Below are positions 53,921 to 63,448 of a DNA stretch of 64,000 bases, one piece after another. How positions within the stretch are numbered: position 1 is the first letter of the stretch; each line of letters begins with the position of its first letter. Made by a program: the position numbers and the translations under genes. This DNA is from JABMOV01 sp964654545 (GTDB taxonomy: Bacteria; Fidelibacterota; Marinisomatia; Marinisomatales; JABMOV01): assembly GCA_964654545.1 (NCBI GenBank), contig CAZZIU010000003.1, positions 82,194 to 146,193 on the forward strand. The letters are read 5' to 3'. Under the pieces are notes generated by a model. It did no database searches. It was not told the DNA's origin and was given only the letters and a program-made list of their open reading frames with translations.

Positions 53921-55015
53921 ATGGATTTAAAACGAACACCGTTATACGATAAACATGTTTCGCTGGGAGCGAAAATCGTTCCCTTTGCTGGATTTGAAAT
54001 GCCGGTTTTATACACTGGAATAAAAGACGAACATTCGGCAGTTCGGAATAATGTTGGTCTATTCGATGTGAGCCATATGGGCGAGTTTATTGTTTCTGGG
54101 GATGATGCACATGATTATTTGCAGCGATTAACACTAAATGATGTGAGTTCTTTAGCTATTGGTCAGGCACAGTATTCTGCTATGTGCAACGAAAATGGTG
54201 GCATCATGGATGACTTAATTGTCTATCGATTTGAAGATCAATACATGTTGGTAGTAAACGCCAGCAATCTCGAAAAAGATTATAATTGGTTGCATAATCA
54301 TCTAAGCGGTGATGTATTACTAAAAGATGGAAGTGATGAAATCGCACTGGTTGCGCTTCAGGGGCCAAATGCGCGAAAACTACTTGAGACAATAGGAATG
54401 AACTCGGCAACATCACTGAAATTTTACCATCATGAGCAGGTAGCATATTTAGGATATGAGTTGACCCTTGCCAGAACAGGGTATACCGGTGAATTAGGGT
54501 TCGAACTCTATGGAAGTCCTGAATCAATTCGGCTGGTCTGGGATCAACTATTAGAAAATGGCAAATCTCTTGGGATACAACCGGTTGGCCTTGGAGCCAG
54601 AGATACATTGAGAATGGAAATGAAATATTGCCTGTACGGTAATGATATTGATGAAACAACGGATCCATATGAAGCCGGCCTGGGTTGGATTACCAAGCTG
54701 GATAAAGGTGACTTTATCGGTAGAGATGCCATCAAAGACAGAAAGAGCATGTTATCGCGCCGACTCGTGTGTTTTGAAATGAATGAAAGAGCGGTACCAA
54801 GAAATGGATACCAAATATTTTCAGGTGAGAATATTGTTGGGATTGTAACGAGCGGAACACAGTCTCCATCCTTGCAAAAAGGAATCGGGTTAGCCTATAT
54901 TAATCTACCTCATGCCAAATCAGGGAGTGAGATTGAGGTTGATATAAGAGGTCAGCGCAAATCAGCAGTGATTGTAAAACCTCCGTTTTATAAACACGGT
55001 ACAGTACAGGAATAA
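53921..55015 (+). CDS. gcvT: aminomethyltransferase (glycine cleavage T protein)
   Basis: 364 residues. N-terminus with LYDKHVSLGAKIVPFAGFEMPV, catalytic-region VSHMGEF, NENGGIMDDLIVYR, and the folate-binding ARTGYTGELGFELY segment; C-terminal beta-barrel. It transfers the methylene group from H protein to THF. Separated by 43 kb from gcvH; together with the aminotransferase it may form a small amino-acid unit. Confidence 0.95.
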   Translation: MDLKRTPLYDKHVSLGAKIVPFAGFEMPVLYTGIKDEHSAVRNNVGLFDVSHMGEFIVSGDDAHDYLQRLTLNDVSSLAIGQAQYSAMCNENGGIMDDLIVYRFEDQYMLVVNASNLEKDYNWLHNHLSGDVLLKDGSDEIALVALQGPNARKLLETIGMNSATSLKFYHHEQVAYLGYELTLARTGYTGELGFELYGSPESIRLVWDQLLENGKSLGIQPVGLGARDTLRMEMKYCLYGNDIDETTDPYEAGLGWITKLDKGDFIGRDAIKDRKSMLSRRLVCFEMNERAVPRNGYQIFSGENIVGIVTSGTQSPSLQKGIGLAYINLPHAKSGSEIEVDIRGQRKSAVIVKPPFYKHGTVQE

Positions 55016-55020
55016 TCCAC

Positions 55021-55970
55021 ATGCCAGAAAGTACACTAATCAGTGACCGTCCCGTATTAGTGACGGGAGGAGCGGGATTCATTGGATCCCACCTGGTTGA
55101 TCGCCTGCTGGCCGAACATGTCAATGTAGTTAGTATGGATAATCTAAATGATTATTATAATCCGGCTATCAAACAACATAATATGGATGGCCATCGAGAC
55201 TATAAAAATTTCACTTTTTTTGAAGGTGATATCCGATCATCAGATTTGCTGAATTCCATATTTACCCGGTATAATTTTGGAACAGTAGTGCATTTAGCGG
55301 CAATGGCAGGAGTAAGGCCATCCTTAGAACAACCATTATATTATACTGACGTGAATATCAATGGAACGCAATTGTTACTGGAAACAATGGCTAAATTCGA
55401 TGTGAAAAAATTTGTATTTGCCTCTTCTTCTTCCGTGTATGGGAACAATGAAAAAACGCCATTTTCTGAAGATGATAACGTTGATTTTCAGATTTCTCAT
55501 TACGGAAGTACCAAGAAAATGGGGGAAATCCTGTGTTATCCCTATAGCCACTTGTATCAGATCCCAACCAGCTGCTTACGATTTTTTACGGTGTATGGCC
55601 CCCGACAAAGACCAGAGATGGCAATCCATAAATTTGTAAGGAAAATCATGAAAGGAGAACCTATACCATTTTTTGGGGATGGTTCGACTGCTAGGGATTA
55701 CACATATATTGATGATATCATTGGTGGGATACTTGCCGCCATGAAAACAGACAATGGGTTTATCGTGTATAATCTTGGTAATTCCGAACCCATAAAATTA
55801 TCTGAATTGGTTGAAGTCATTGAAAGTAAGACTGGTAAATCGGCAATCCTGGACGAACAGGAAATCCCTGCCGGTGATGTATTGCAGACCTATGCAGATA
55901 TTGGCAGAGCACGGCAGCGATTGGATTATAATCCTGAGACACATATTGATGAAGGAATTGGTAAATTTGT
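55021..55970 (+). CDS. NAD-dependent epimerase/dehydratase (UDP-glucuronate 4-epimerase-like), 3' end lost in gap
   Basis: 316 residues visible. Rossmann motif GGAGFIGSHL (16-25), SSSSVYG, catalytic YGSTK (near 162-166), and FFTVYGPRQRPEMAIHKFV and GDGSTARDYTYIDD, the last typical for UDP-sugar epimerases of the GalE/UGlcAE branch. The reading frame runs into Ns at 55971; the protein is probably nearly complete (family about 320-340 residues). The sugar substrate is uncertain. Surface-polysaccharide or LPS use is likely. Confidence 0.85.
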
Positions 55971-56070
55971 NNNNNNNNNNNNNNNNNNNNNNNNNNNNNN
56001 NNNNNNNNNNNNNNNNNNNNNNNNNNNNNNNNNNNNNNNNNNNNNNNNNNNNNNNNNNNNNNNNNNNNNN
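55971..56070. other. 100-N assembly gap
   Basis: Exactly 100 N, the conventional size for a gap of unknown length between contigs. True missing sequence includes the end of the epimerase, probably an intergenic region, and the start of ftsK. That the two frames happen to be continuous across the Ns is accidental. Confidence 0.98.
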
Positions 56071-58098
56071 GATCCAGATTATCTTGTTTATGTGTATGCA
56101 GGTCTAACCGGGGGACTAATCGGTAGACTCTTTATTGATTTCCTGGGTTTATGGGGAGCATTTATTCTGATTCTGGCATTATGGATTGTGCTTGCCAGAG
56201 GGTATTTCTCATGGAATTTTTCACGGCCCTTTGATTGGTTAAAGGAAAAATGGGAAGCGTGGAAAGATGAAAGAAATGCACGCAAAGAATCAGAAGCGGT
56301 TGAACAATCAAAAAGGAAACATACTGAAGAATTATTGGCAAAGATTGAAGCGCAAAGTGACAATGAAGTGGCAGTACCCGATACGACGGAAGAGGAAGAC
56401 ACTGCTCAAGTAGATACGGAAGCGGATACCAAGCTTAAAAACACCATTCTTAAACCTACTCCTCAACCAGCTCCATTAAAGGTCGAATCTACAATTGATC
56501 CGTCACCAGATGAACCAGATGATGACGCGGATAACACACAAGAAAATTCACAGCCTGAGGCAAACGCGGAAGGTGCGGATATAGAAGTTGGTGAGATGGT
56601 TGTTGAAGATGAGGTGCAACTCGATCAAATGAAAGATCGAAAAGCCCCTAAACGTGAATACCAATTACCAAAATCTGAGTTACTTACAACTCCAATTAAA
56701 GTCAGTGATGATTTATCCAAGGATGAACTGATCGAACGAGCCAATTTTTTAACACAATCCCTGGCAACGTTTGGTGTTGAGGGAAAAGTGGTAAATGTTC
56801 ATCCGGGACCGGTAATCACCCTATTTGAAGTTGAACCGGCCGAAGGTGTTCGGGTCAATAAGTTTGTCCAGCTATCTGATGATCTAGCTCGGGTAATGGA
56901 AGCCAGCCGGGTGCGTGTCATTGCCCCTATTCCCGGAAAATCATCGGTTGGCATAGAAATACCAAACCGCAATCCTGCCACTGTGTATTTTAAATCCGTA
57001 ATCAATTCTGAGAAATTTGCCAATTCAGGTACCAAACTGACTCTGGCGATTGGGAAATCCACATCGGGAGAAATTGCAACGTTAAACCTGGCCAAGATGC
57101 CTCATTTACTGATAGCCGGAACAACTGGATCTGGAAAATCAGTTTGTTTAAACACAATAATTAATAGCATTTTATACCAGGCTACACCAGAAGAAGTCAA
57201 ATTTATGATCATTGATCCCAAAAAAGTCGAAATGACTTTGTACCGCGCGCTGGATGGCTATTATCTCCTTGGGACGGAAGATATTGACGAACCAATCGTC
57301 ACATCAACAGATAATGCTATTCTTGCCTTAAAGGCTCTTGAAAAAGAGATGGATAACCGCTATTCGGTGCTGGCGGATGCGGTAGTACGAAACATTGACG
57401 AATACAATGAGCGAATGCGAAAAACCGGCGATGGAATAATGCCCTATATCATTCTGGTTGTTGACGAGCTGGCAGACCTCATGATGATGAGTGCCAAAGA
57501 TGTGGAAGCACCTATTGCTCGCCTGGCCCAATTGGCTCGAGCCGTTGGAATTCATTTGGTAATCGCTACTCAACGACCATCGGTGGATGTGATTACCGGT
57601 GTAATTAAAGCTAATTTTCCGGCAAGAATCGCGTTTCAGGTGGCAACCAAAATAGATTCCAGGACCATTCTGGATACGATGGGTGCAGAGAAATTGATTG
57701 GCAGGGGAGATATGCTCTACCTGGGTACGGGTTCGTCAGAACCAACAAGAATGCACAATGCCTTTATCTCTCTCGAAGAAATTGAAGCCATCATGAATCA
57801 CGTCCAACAGCAACCAAAACCGGAAGACATGAAACTGGCTTCTGTCAGGGAACAATCTTTATTGGATGGTGAATATGATACAGACATGGACGACGATTTA
57901 TTTAAAGAAGCCATACGATTGGTGGTCACCCATCAGCAGGGGTCCATCTCGTTGATTCAAAGAAGGTTGAAAGTTGGTTATTCACGGGCTGCCCGTATGA
58001 TTGATCAAATGGAACAAATTGGAGTAGTTGGGCCGTTTACGGGAAGTAAGGCTCGTGAGGTGCTGGTAGATGAATTGTATTTGCAGACACTTGAATAA
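56071..58098 (+). CDS. ftsK: DNA translocase FtsK/SpoIIIE, 5' end lost in gap
   Basis: 675 residues visible. The start lies in the gap; two remaining hydrophobic segments (about 5-50) are the last of the usual four N-terminal helices. A charged linker (about 70-205) rich in Glu, Asp and Pro precedes the motor: Walker A GTTGSGKSVCLNTI, VVDELADLMM (Walker B) and ATQRPSVDVITG. The C-terminal gamma winged-helix domain (about 605-675) with GSISLIQRRLKVGYSRAARMIDQME recognises polar DNA sequences. FtsK pumps DNA at the septum and activates Xer recombination at dif; xerD is at 11799. Confidence 0.94.
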   Translation, partial: DPDYLVYVYAGLTGGLIGRLFIDFLGLWGAFILILALWIVLARGYFSWNFSRPFDWLKEKWEAWKDERNARKESEAVEQSKRKHTEELLAKIEAQSDNEVAVPDTTEEEDTAQVDTEADTKLKNTILKPTPQPAPLKVESTIDPSPDEPDDDADNTQENSQPEANAEGADIEVGEMVVEDEVQLDQMKDRKAPKREYQLPKSELLTTPIKVSDDLSKDELIERANFLTQSLATFGVEGKVVNVHPGPVITLFEVEPAEGVRVNKFVQLSDDLARVMEASRVRVIAPIPGKSSVGIEIPNRNPATVYFKSVINSEKFANSGTKLTLAIGKSTSGEIATLNLAKMPHLLIAGTTGSGKSVCLNTIINSILYQATPEEVKFMIIDPKKVEMTLYRALDGYYLLGTEDIDEPIVTSTDNAILALKALEKEMDNRYSVLADAVVRNIDEYNERMRKTGDGIMPYIILVVDELADLMMMSAKDVEAPIARLAQLARAVGIHLVIATQRPSVDVITGVIKANFPARIAFQVATKIDSRTILDTMGAEKLIGRGDMLYLGTGSSEPTRMHNAFISLEEIEAIMNHVQQQPKPEDMKLASVREQSLLDGEYDTDMDDDLFKEAIRLVVTHQQGSISLIQRRLKVGYSRAARMIDQMEQIGVVGPFTGSKAREVLVDELYLQTLE

Positions 58099-58678
58099 TT
58101 TATCATTTGCTGCCATTCTTATCTTTTTGACTTCCGGTTATGGACAATCGAAACTGGACATCATTCAAAAATCGTTGCAGGAAAAGGCAGGTTTACATAT
58201 TGAATTCGACTTTTTACAGCGGTTAAACAACGAACAATCGAACCAGTCAGGGGTACTGGAAGTTTTACAATCAAATCAATTTATTTACTATACAGATGAC
58301 GTTGTTATCCTCGTTTATGGTGAAAGTGTTACAACTTATTATAATCAGTACAAAAATATCATAATGGATACATTCTATCCCGATGAGTTCAACGCTCTCA
58401 CTATTTTATCCGGAGATTTTAGCCAGGTGGAGATTGAAAATGTGGAGGAAAATGAATCTAATTTGCTTTGCGATTTTAAACTGCATGATACACCCTATTC
58501 CGGATATATAGAATTCGATAATAAACGCCTGACTCCAACGCAACTTTCCATTGATATGGACGACATTGGCGTTTTTGATATCCGTGTAAAAGATTTTCAT
58601 GAAATTGATACATCACCATTAATGGAAAAATATCTGTCATTGCCAGATGACTGGGAAGTACTGGATCTGCATGAGTAA
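58070..58678 (+). CDS. lolA: LolA-like outer-membrane lipoprotein carrier
   Basis: 202 residues from the ATG at 58070, or 195 from a TTG at 58091 that gives a cleaner signal peptide; both overlap ftsK. After the signal (ends near Gly-Gln), the sequence has a pattern of long beta strands with GVLEVLQSNQFIYYTDD and FYPDEFNALTILSGDF, matching the LolA half-barrel. LolA would ferry lipoproteins from the inner to the outer membrane. Its position behind ftsK is common in this group. Sequence similarity is moderate; I infer the family from layout and context. Confidence 0.65.
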   Translation: MNCICRHLNNLSFAAILIFLTSGYGQSKLDIIQKSLQEKAGLHIEFDFLQRLNNEQSNQSGVLEVLQSNQFIYYTDDVVILVYGESVTTYYNQYKNIIMDTFYPDEFNALTILSGDFSQVEIENVEENESNLLCDFKLHDTPYSGYIEFDNKRLTPTQLSIDMDDIGVFDIRVKDFHEIDTSPLMEKYLSLPDDWEVLDLHE

Positions 58679-59654
58679 AAAAATATCTATATTGATCGGA
58701 ATAAGTTTCAGCGTGCTTGGTTTATGGTATGCTTTTAGGGAAATAAATATTAATGAATTATGGTCATCAATGAAATCCATAAACCTAACCCTGTTATCTG
58801 GTGCAACACTATTAATGGTATACAGTGTTTGGTTAAGAGCAAAACGCTGGCGGCTGATAATAATGCCATTCAAAGATATTAAAGCTTCCGTACTATTTGG
58901 TACGGAGATGATTGGTTATTTTGGTAATGCAGTATTGCCCTTGAGAATGGGGGAGGTGCTAAGGGGAGTCAGCCTTGGCCAAATTGAACACATGAAGCGG
59001 TCGGCTGTGATAGGTACGATTATTTTGGAAAGAATATTGGATACCCTTGGGTTGGCTATCGTTATCATCCTGTTTATGCTTGTATATCCCACAACAAAAA
59101 CATTTGGTGCAATTCTTTATGCCGTCATCATCGTAACCGTTTCCATAATGATTTTTGTGATTTGGCTAGGGCAAACAAAACTTCCCTGGGAAAATTGGAA
59201 ATCCCGATTTGCATTTTTAAAAACTCCTACGGGAGCTCGTCTTTGGAAAATTTTTGAGAATGTTGTTGAAGGGATTGTTTCAATAAGAAGAACACATCAT
59301 GCACTTGAAATCAGTTTGTATACCATTATTCTCTGGATTCTCTATTATGTATATATATATATCCTAATGGCCGCCATGAATATGTCCCTAGACTGGATTG
59401 CTGTCGGCGTATTATTAATCACAACAACATTGTCCATTTCCGTACCTTCCGCACCCGGTTATATTGGCACCTATCACGCTGTAGCGGTGGCTGTTCTGAC
59501 AGAACTTTTCCTGGTAAATATACATGAGGCCCAAGCATTCGCAGTCATTCTCCATGCAGTGGGATATATTCCTTTTATCATCATTGGCTCTTATTATCTA
59601 ATTCACTACAGTGTTCATTTGGCAGACATTAAAAGGAAAAATGAAAAAGTATGA
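58671..59654 (+). CDS. lysylphosphatidylglycerol synthase-TM/UPF0104-like flippase
   Basis: 327 residues from the ATG at 58671, which overlaps the preceding stop; an in-frame ATG eight codons upstream is less likely. About eight membrane helices. Motifs such as LRAKRWRLII, GNAVLPLRMGEVLRG, and SVPSAPGYIGTYHA near the C-terminus are typical of the AglD/UPF0104 family, which lacks the lysyl-transferase domain and may move lipids or isoprenoid-linked sugars across the membrane. The substrate is unknown. Confidence 0.75.
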   Translation: MSKKISILIGISFSVLGLWYAFREININELWSSMKSINLTLLSGATLLMVYSVWLRAKRWRLIIMPFKDIKASVLFGTEMIGYFGNAVLPLRMGEVLRGVSLGQIEHMKRSAVIGTIILERILDTLGLAIVIILFMLVYPTTKTFGAILYAVIIVTVSIMIFVIWLGQTKLPWENWKSRFAFLKTPTGARLWKIFENVVEGIVSIRRTHHALEISLYTIILWILYYVYIYILMAAMNMSLDWIAVGVLLITTTLSISVPSAPGYIGTYHAVAVAVLTELFLVNIHEAQAFAVILHAVGYIPFIIIGSYYLIHYSVHLADIKRKNEKV

Positions 59655-60177
59655 TACCATATTTCTGGATCGAGATGGAACATTAAATCCCGATCCTGGA
59701 TATATTAACTCTTTGGAACAATTTTCATTTTTCCCATTTACAATGGATGCCCTAAAATTGATGAAGTCAATCGGAAACAATTTCTGTATCATTACCAATC
59801 AATCTGGCATCGCTCGTGGAATCATTGAGCCTGAGGAATTGGACAAAATTCACAGATATGTAAAAGAGGCATTTATTAAGCATGACCTTCCACTGCTCGA
59901 TATATTTGTCTGCACTGACCACCCTGACCAGGCAACGGATAGAAGGAAACCTGGCACGGAAATGTTTCTTGAAGCAGCAGAAAAATATACTATGCAATTG
60001 GATAAATGTATCATGATTGGTGATTCATTTGGAGATATGGAAGCTGGTCGGAGATTGGGCATGGATACCCTGCTTGTATTAACTGGAAAAGGTCGTCATT
60101 TAAGTAAGGAATTCTCGCCAACCTTTACAGCAGAAAATTTGTTGACTGGCGCAAAAATTTTAGCGGGTACTGTATGA
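59641..60177 (+). CDS. gmhB: HAD-superfamily phosphatase, GmhB/HisB-N-like, without the usual zinc ligands
   Basis: 178 residues from the ATG at 59641 (Shine-Dalgarno AAGGA); an upstream ATG at 59611 lies within the flippase gene. Catalytic Asp10 and Asp12 (FLDRDGTLN), ITNQSGIARG near 51-60, and GDSFGDMEAGRRLG near 138-151 are as in D,D-heptose 1,7-bisphosphate phosphatase. In canonical GmhB the zinc site is Cys-Pro-His-His-Pro ... Cys-x-Cys-Arg-Lys-Pro; here it is Cys91-Thr-Asp-His-Pro ... Thr99-Asp-Arg101-Arg-Lys-Pro, so three of the four ligands are gone. It probably still hydrolyses a sugar bisphosphate. gmhA lies at 11213. Confidence 0.8.
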   Translation: MKKYDTIFLDRDGTLNPDPGYINSLEQFSFFPFTMDALKLMKSIGNNFCIITNQSGIARGIIEPEELDKIHRYVKEAFIKHDLPLLDIFVCTDHPDQATDRRKPGTEMFLEAAEKYTMQLDKCIMIGDSFGDMEAGRRLGMDTLLVLTGKGRHLSKEFSPTFTAENLLTGAKILAGTV

Positions 60178-61067
60178 AAATTGGTGTTCTAATGGGCGGT
60201 GTTTCCACAGAAAGGGATGTGTCACTAAATACGGGGAAAGCTATGCTGGTGGCACTGGAAAACCTGGGTTATCAATCCACATCCATAATTTTAAATGATT
60301 CTGTTCGGGAAATTATTCCCCAACTAAATAGAGTTGATGGGGTATTGATTGCCTTGCATGGAGGCGATGGTGAAAACGGAGTAATCCAGGGGTTACTGGA
60401 CTTATTACACATTCCCTATTCTGGTTCGGGTCCCCATGCATCCAGTATCTGTATGGATAAACATATTAGCAAAGTAATTGCCGAATACAACGGGTTAAAA
60501 ACACCCCCGTGGGTCCAGATTTCAAAAAATGAAGTTCCCAAACAGTTGCCATTTGGTTTCCCGGTGGTTGTGAAGCCGGTGGATCAAGGAAGTACAGTAG
60601 GTTTATCCGTTGTTGATAGTCATGATGGGCTGAACCATGGATTGGATACTGCTTTTGCATATTCAGATCTGGTGATGATTGAAAAATTCATCGCCGGGCG
60701 GGAGCTGACCGTGACTATTCTGGGAGAAAAAGCCTTTCCGATTGTGGAAATAATACCAAGCCATGAATTATATGATTATGAATGCAAATACTCCAAAGGA
60801 TTGAGCGAATATGTATCTCCAGCAAAGCTACCAGACACATTAACGCAAGAAATTCAGCTGGCCTCAGAAAAAATATTTGAGCTACTAAAATGTCGTCACT
60901 ACGGTAGAGCTGATTATCGTCTTGACACAAAGGGCAATTTTTGGTTTTTAGAAATGAATACACTACCGGGAATGACTGAAACCAGTTTGGTACCGAAATC
61001 CGTACAAGCTGCTGGGATGTCATTCGAACAGTTAATTCAGTTTTTAGTGGAGAACTCCATTCAATAG
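60174..61067 (+). CDS. ddl: D-alanine--D-alanine ligase
   Basis: 297 residues. N-terminal GVLMGGVSTERDVSLN, LHGGDGENGVIQGLLDLLHIPYSGSG, ATP-grasp KPVDQGSTVGLSVV, and the C-terminal EMNTLPGMTETSLVPKSVQAAG; Mg-binding acids are conserved. It joins two D-Ala for the peptidoglycan stem. No mur genes are near. Confidence 0.96.
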   Translation: MKIGVLMGGVSTERDVSLNTGKAMLVALENLGYQSTSIILNDSVREIIPQLNRVDGVLIALHGGDGENGVIQGLLDLLHIPYSGSGPHASSICMDKHISKVIAEYNGLKTPPWVQISKNEVPKQLPFGFPVVVKPVDQGSTVGLSVVDSHDGLNHGLDTAFAYSDLVMIEKFIAGRELTVTILGEKAFPIVEIIPSHELYDYECKYSKGLSEYVSPAKLPDTLTQEIQLASEKIFELLKCRHYGRADYRLDTKGNFWFLEMNTLPGMTETSLVPKSVQAAGMSFEQLIQFLVENSIQ

Positions 61068-61069
61068 CC

Positions 61070-61555
61070 ATGCCCTGGATTGCAGTCTATACCAAACCGC
61101 GTTCTGAAAAAATCGTATCAGAGCAACTTACCTCCAAGTCGATTGAATGTTACCTTCCTTTGATTCGCCAAAAGAGACGCTGGAGTGATCGCATGAAATG
61201 GGTAGACATGCCACTGTTTAAAAGTTATATATTTGTCAATATTGAATTGAAAGATAGTTTGGACGTTCTCGAATCGCATGGTGTTCATCACATTGTTAAA
61301 TTTCAGAATAAAATCGCAGTGATTCCTGAAGAACAAATTCAGGCAATAAAGACGATGTTGGATGGTGGATATGAACCGCAAAACACTGATTATTTTATCA
61401 TAGGTGACAGGGTCAAAATTGTTGGTGGACCAATGAATAATGTGGATGGCATTGTGAGTCGCATTGATGGTGAAGATAAATTTGTAATTAAAATTGATGC
61501 AATTCAGCATGCAGTAGCAGTTCATGTGGATAGAAAGTATTTACAGGCAGTTTAA
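61070..61555 (+). CDS. NusG-family (UpxY/RfaH-like) transcription antitermination factor
   Basis: 161 residues. N-terminal NGN domain with WIAVYTKPRSEKIVSEQLTS, LPLIRQKRRWSDRMKWV and FKSYIFVNIE, and a C-terminal KOW domain (GDRVKIVGGPMNNVDGIV). It is shorter than housekeeping NusG and lacks its usual EMVPGYLLV-type sequence near residue 60, so a specialised paralogue is more likely; the true nusG is expected beyond tuf. Such factors often read through long polysaccharide operons. It lies between ddl and cysS, two bases after ddl. Confidence 0.8.
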   Translation: MPWIAVYTKPRSEKIVSEQLTSKSIECYLPLIRQKRRWSDRMKWVDMPLFKSYIFVNIELKDSLDVLESHGVHHIVKFQNKIAVIPEEQIQAIKTMLDGGYEPQNTDYFIIGDRVKIVGGPMNNVDGIVSRIDGEDKFVIKIDAIQHAVAVHVDRKYLQAV

Positions 61556-61558
61556 TTA

Positions 61559-62935
61559 ATGCAGTTATACAATACCAAAACGAGAAAAAAAGAAGATTTC
61601 ATACCCCTGAGGGGGAATAAAGTCAGACTATATACGTGTGGTCCTACGGTGTATGATACCGCCCATATCGGAAATTTCAGAGCATTTGTGTTTGAAGATT
61701 TCTTTAAGCGTGTATTATCATTTATGGGTTATGAGGTCACCCATGTAATGAATATAACGGATGTGGATGATAGGACAATACGACGGTCGATAGATAAAAA
61801 AATTCCAATAAATGAATTGACTGAAACGTATACTCAGCATTTTTTTTCGGACTTGGATCGGCTAAAAGTTATTCCAGCCGATAGATATCCCCGAGCAACA
61901 GAACATGTTAAAGAAATGATAGCACTCATTGAGGAGCTGCTGAAAAAAAAGTATGCTTATCAAAGTGAAGATGGATCCATCTTTTTCTCCATACAATCAT
62001 TCGACAAATATGGTCAATTGGCGCATTTGGATCTTACGGAACAACAATCTTCCGCACGTGTGGCAGACGACGATTACACCAAAGAAAATCCGCAAGATTT
62101 TGCCTTATGGAAAAGTTGGAAAACTGAAGACGGTGATGTTTATTGGGATTCTCCCTGGGGAAAGGGTAGGCCGGGATGGCATATTGAATGCTCGGCAATG
62201 TCCATGAAATATTTGGGATCCCATTTTGATATTCATTGTGGCGGTGTGGATAACATTTTTCCCCATCATGAGAACGAGATTGCACAATCTGTCTGTGCAA
62301 CCGGAAAACCATTCGTGAATACATGGATTCACAATGAGCATTTACTTGTGGACGGTGGAAAGATGAGTAAATCGCATGGGAATTTCTATACCATAAATGA
62401 TTTACAGGAAAAGGGTTTCACATCCGAAGCACTACGGTATATCCTGCTTTCAACTCATTATCGCAGTAAAGTGAACTTTTCATTGTCAAAAAAACACGAA
62501 GCGTTAAAGGCTGTGCAACGGGTACAATCTTTTTGGGATCGTATTCAAGAATTGGATGAGGGTGAGGCCGCGATAATGCCGAATGCTTATGATGAGTTTA
62601 AATCTGCATTATCGAATGATTTGGATGCGCCAGGGGCATTGGGAGTTATGTTTGAATATATCAGGGAAATCAACCAAAAGATTGACAATGAATTTTATCA
62701 TAAATCTGAGATTGCCGGAGCTAAAGAATTTATCAAATGCTGCAATGATATTTTTGACTTTGTATCACAACAAGTAAAGGTGCCGGAAGATATTTACAAT
62801 CTTGCCAATGAAAGAGAAATTGCACGTGGTAATAAGGACTGGCGAAGAGCCGATGATATCAGAAAACAATTAGCAGAGCTTGGTTGGGAAGTGCAGGATA
62901 CCCCAACTGGACCCAAATGTCGACCGTTAGAATAA
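61559..62935 (+). CDS. cysS: cysteinyl-tRNA synthetase
   Basis: 458 residues. Class I signatures HIGN (YDTAHIGNFRAF) and KMSKS (GGKMSKSHGNF), the zinc ligand Cys in YTCGPTVYD, WHIECSAMS and HCGGVDNIFPHHENEIAQS. C-terminal DALR-like helical domain. It charges tRNA-Cys. The last 19 bases overlap the following gene. Confidence 0.97.
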   Translation: MQLYNTKTRKKEDFIPLRGNKVRLYTCGPTVYDTAHIGNFRAFVFEDFFKRVLSFMGYEVTHVMNITDVDDRTIRRSIDKKIPINELTETYTQHFFSDLDRLKVIPADRYPRATEHVKEMIALIEELLKKKYAYQSEDGSIFFSIQSFDKYGQLAHLDLTEQQSSARVADDDYTKENPQDFALWKSWKTEDGDVYWDSPWGKGRPGWHIECSAMSMKYLGSHFDIHCGGVDNIFPHHENEIAQSVCATGKPFVNTWIHNEHLLVDGGKMSKSHGNFYTINDLQEKGFTSEALRYILLSTHYRSKVNFSLSKKHEALKAVQRVQSFWDRIQELDEGEAAIMPNAYDEFKSALSNDLDAPGALGVMFEYIREINQKIDNEFYHKSEIAGAKEFIKCCNDIFDFVSQQVKVPEDIYNLANEREIARGNKDWRRADDIRKQLAELGWEVQDTPTGPKCRPLE

Positions 62936-63378
62936 TAAGCTTTATTTTCCTTTCACTCTGTTATTCGCAAACAAAATACGTGACACAAATCGCGTACGAT
63001 GGATGGGGTTTATTCGCAAATAGAGTCCCGGTTGATAGTATTACAAACAATGCATATCGATTGGAAATGTATTACCCTGACCAGAAAGTTGGGTTTATAC
63101 AATTCTTTTCAAGAAAAGGGAATTATAAAAAGGGACAGGAATACCTTTATGATCAGGAAGGATTGTTAAATCGCATTATATATTATGATCAGAGTCATCA
63201 TGTAAAATGGGCGTATCATTTTGACTATGATCCTATTATAAAAGATTGGCGTGTTGAAAAAAGGTCGAGCAGGGGAGAGTATTTGGATGAAATGTATCTT
63301 CAAGAGATGCAGTATGATACGACAAATATTGATGAAGGATTTTTTCTTGGATTGCCCAGCCAAATTCAATTATATTAA
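62917..63378 (+). CDS. hypothetical small secreted protein
   Basis: 153 residues from the ATG at 62917, inside the end of cysS. A signal peptide (about 1-17) is followed by a Tyr/Gln/Asp-rich polar region with short repeats resembling Asp-Tyr-x-Asp and Tyr-Tyr-x-Asp (about 60-130), somewhat like MORN/toxin-wall-type repeat proteins. No family is recognised. The frame is open upstream but those codons are part of cysS. Confidence 0.55.
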   Translation: MSTVRIISFIFLSLCYSQTKYVTQIAYDGWGLFANRVPVDSITNNAYRLEMYYPDQKVGFIQFFSRKGNYKKGQEYLYDQEGLLNRIIYYDQSHHVKWAYHFDYDPIIKDWRVEKRSSRGEYLDEMYLQEMQYDTTNIDEGFFLGLPSQIQLY

Positions 63379-63448
63379 AAATCTTAATAAAATGTAAAAA
63401 ATATTTGATACTGTTTTCTTTATTTTTCTAATTTACGAGGCTTTGCGG

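Noticed and set aside
55021..58098. A single 1025-residue epimerase-FtsK protein
   Set aside because: The frame is carried only by 100 Ns of a scaffold gap; the two halves belong to unrelated families.
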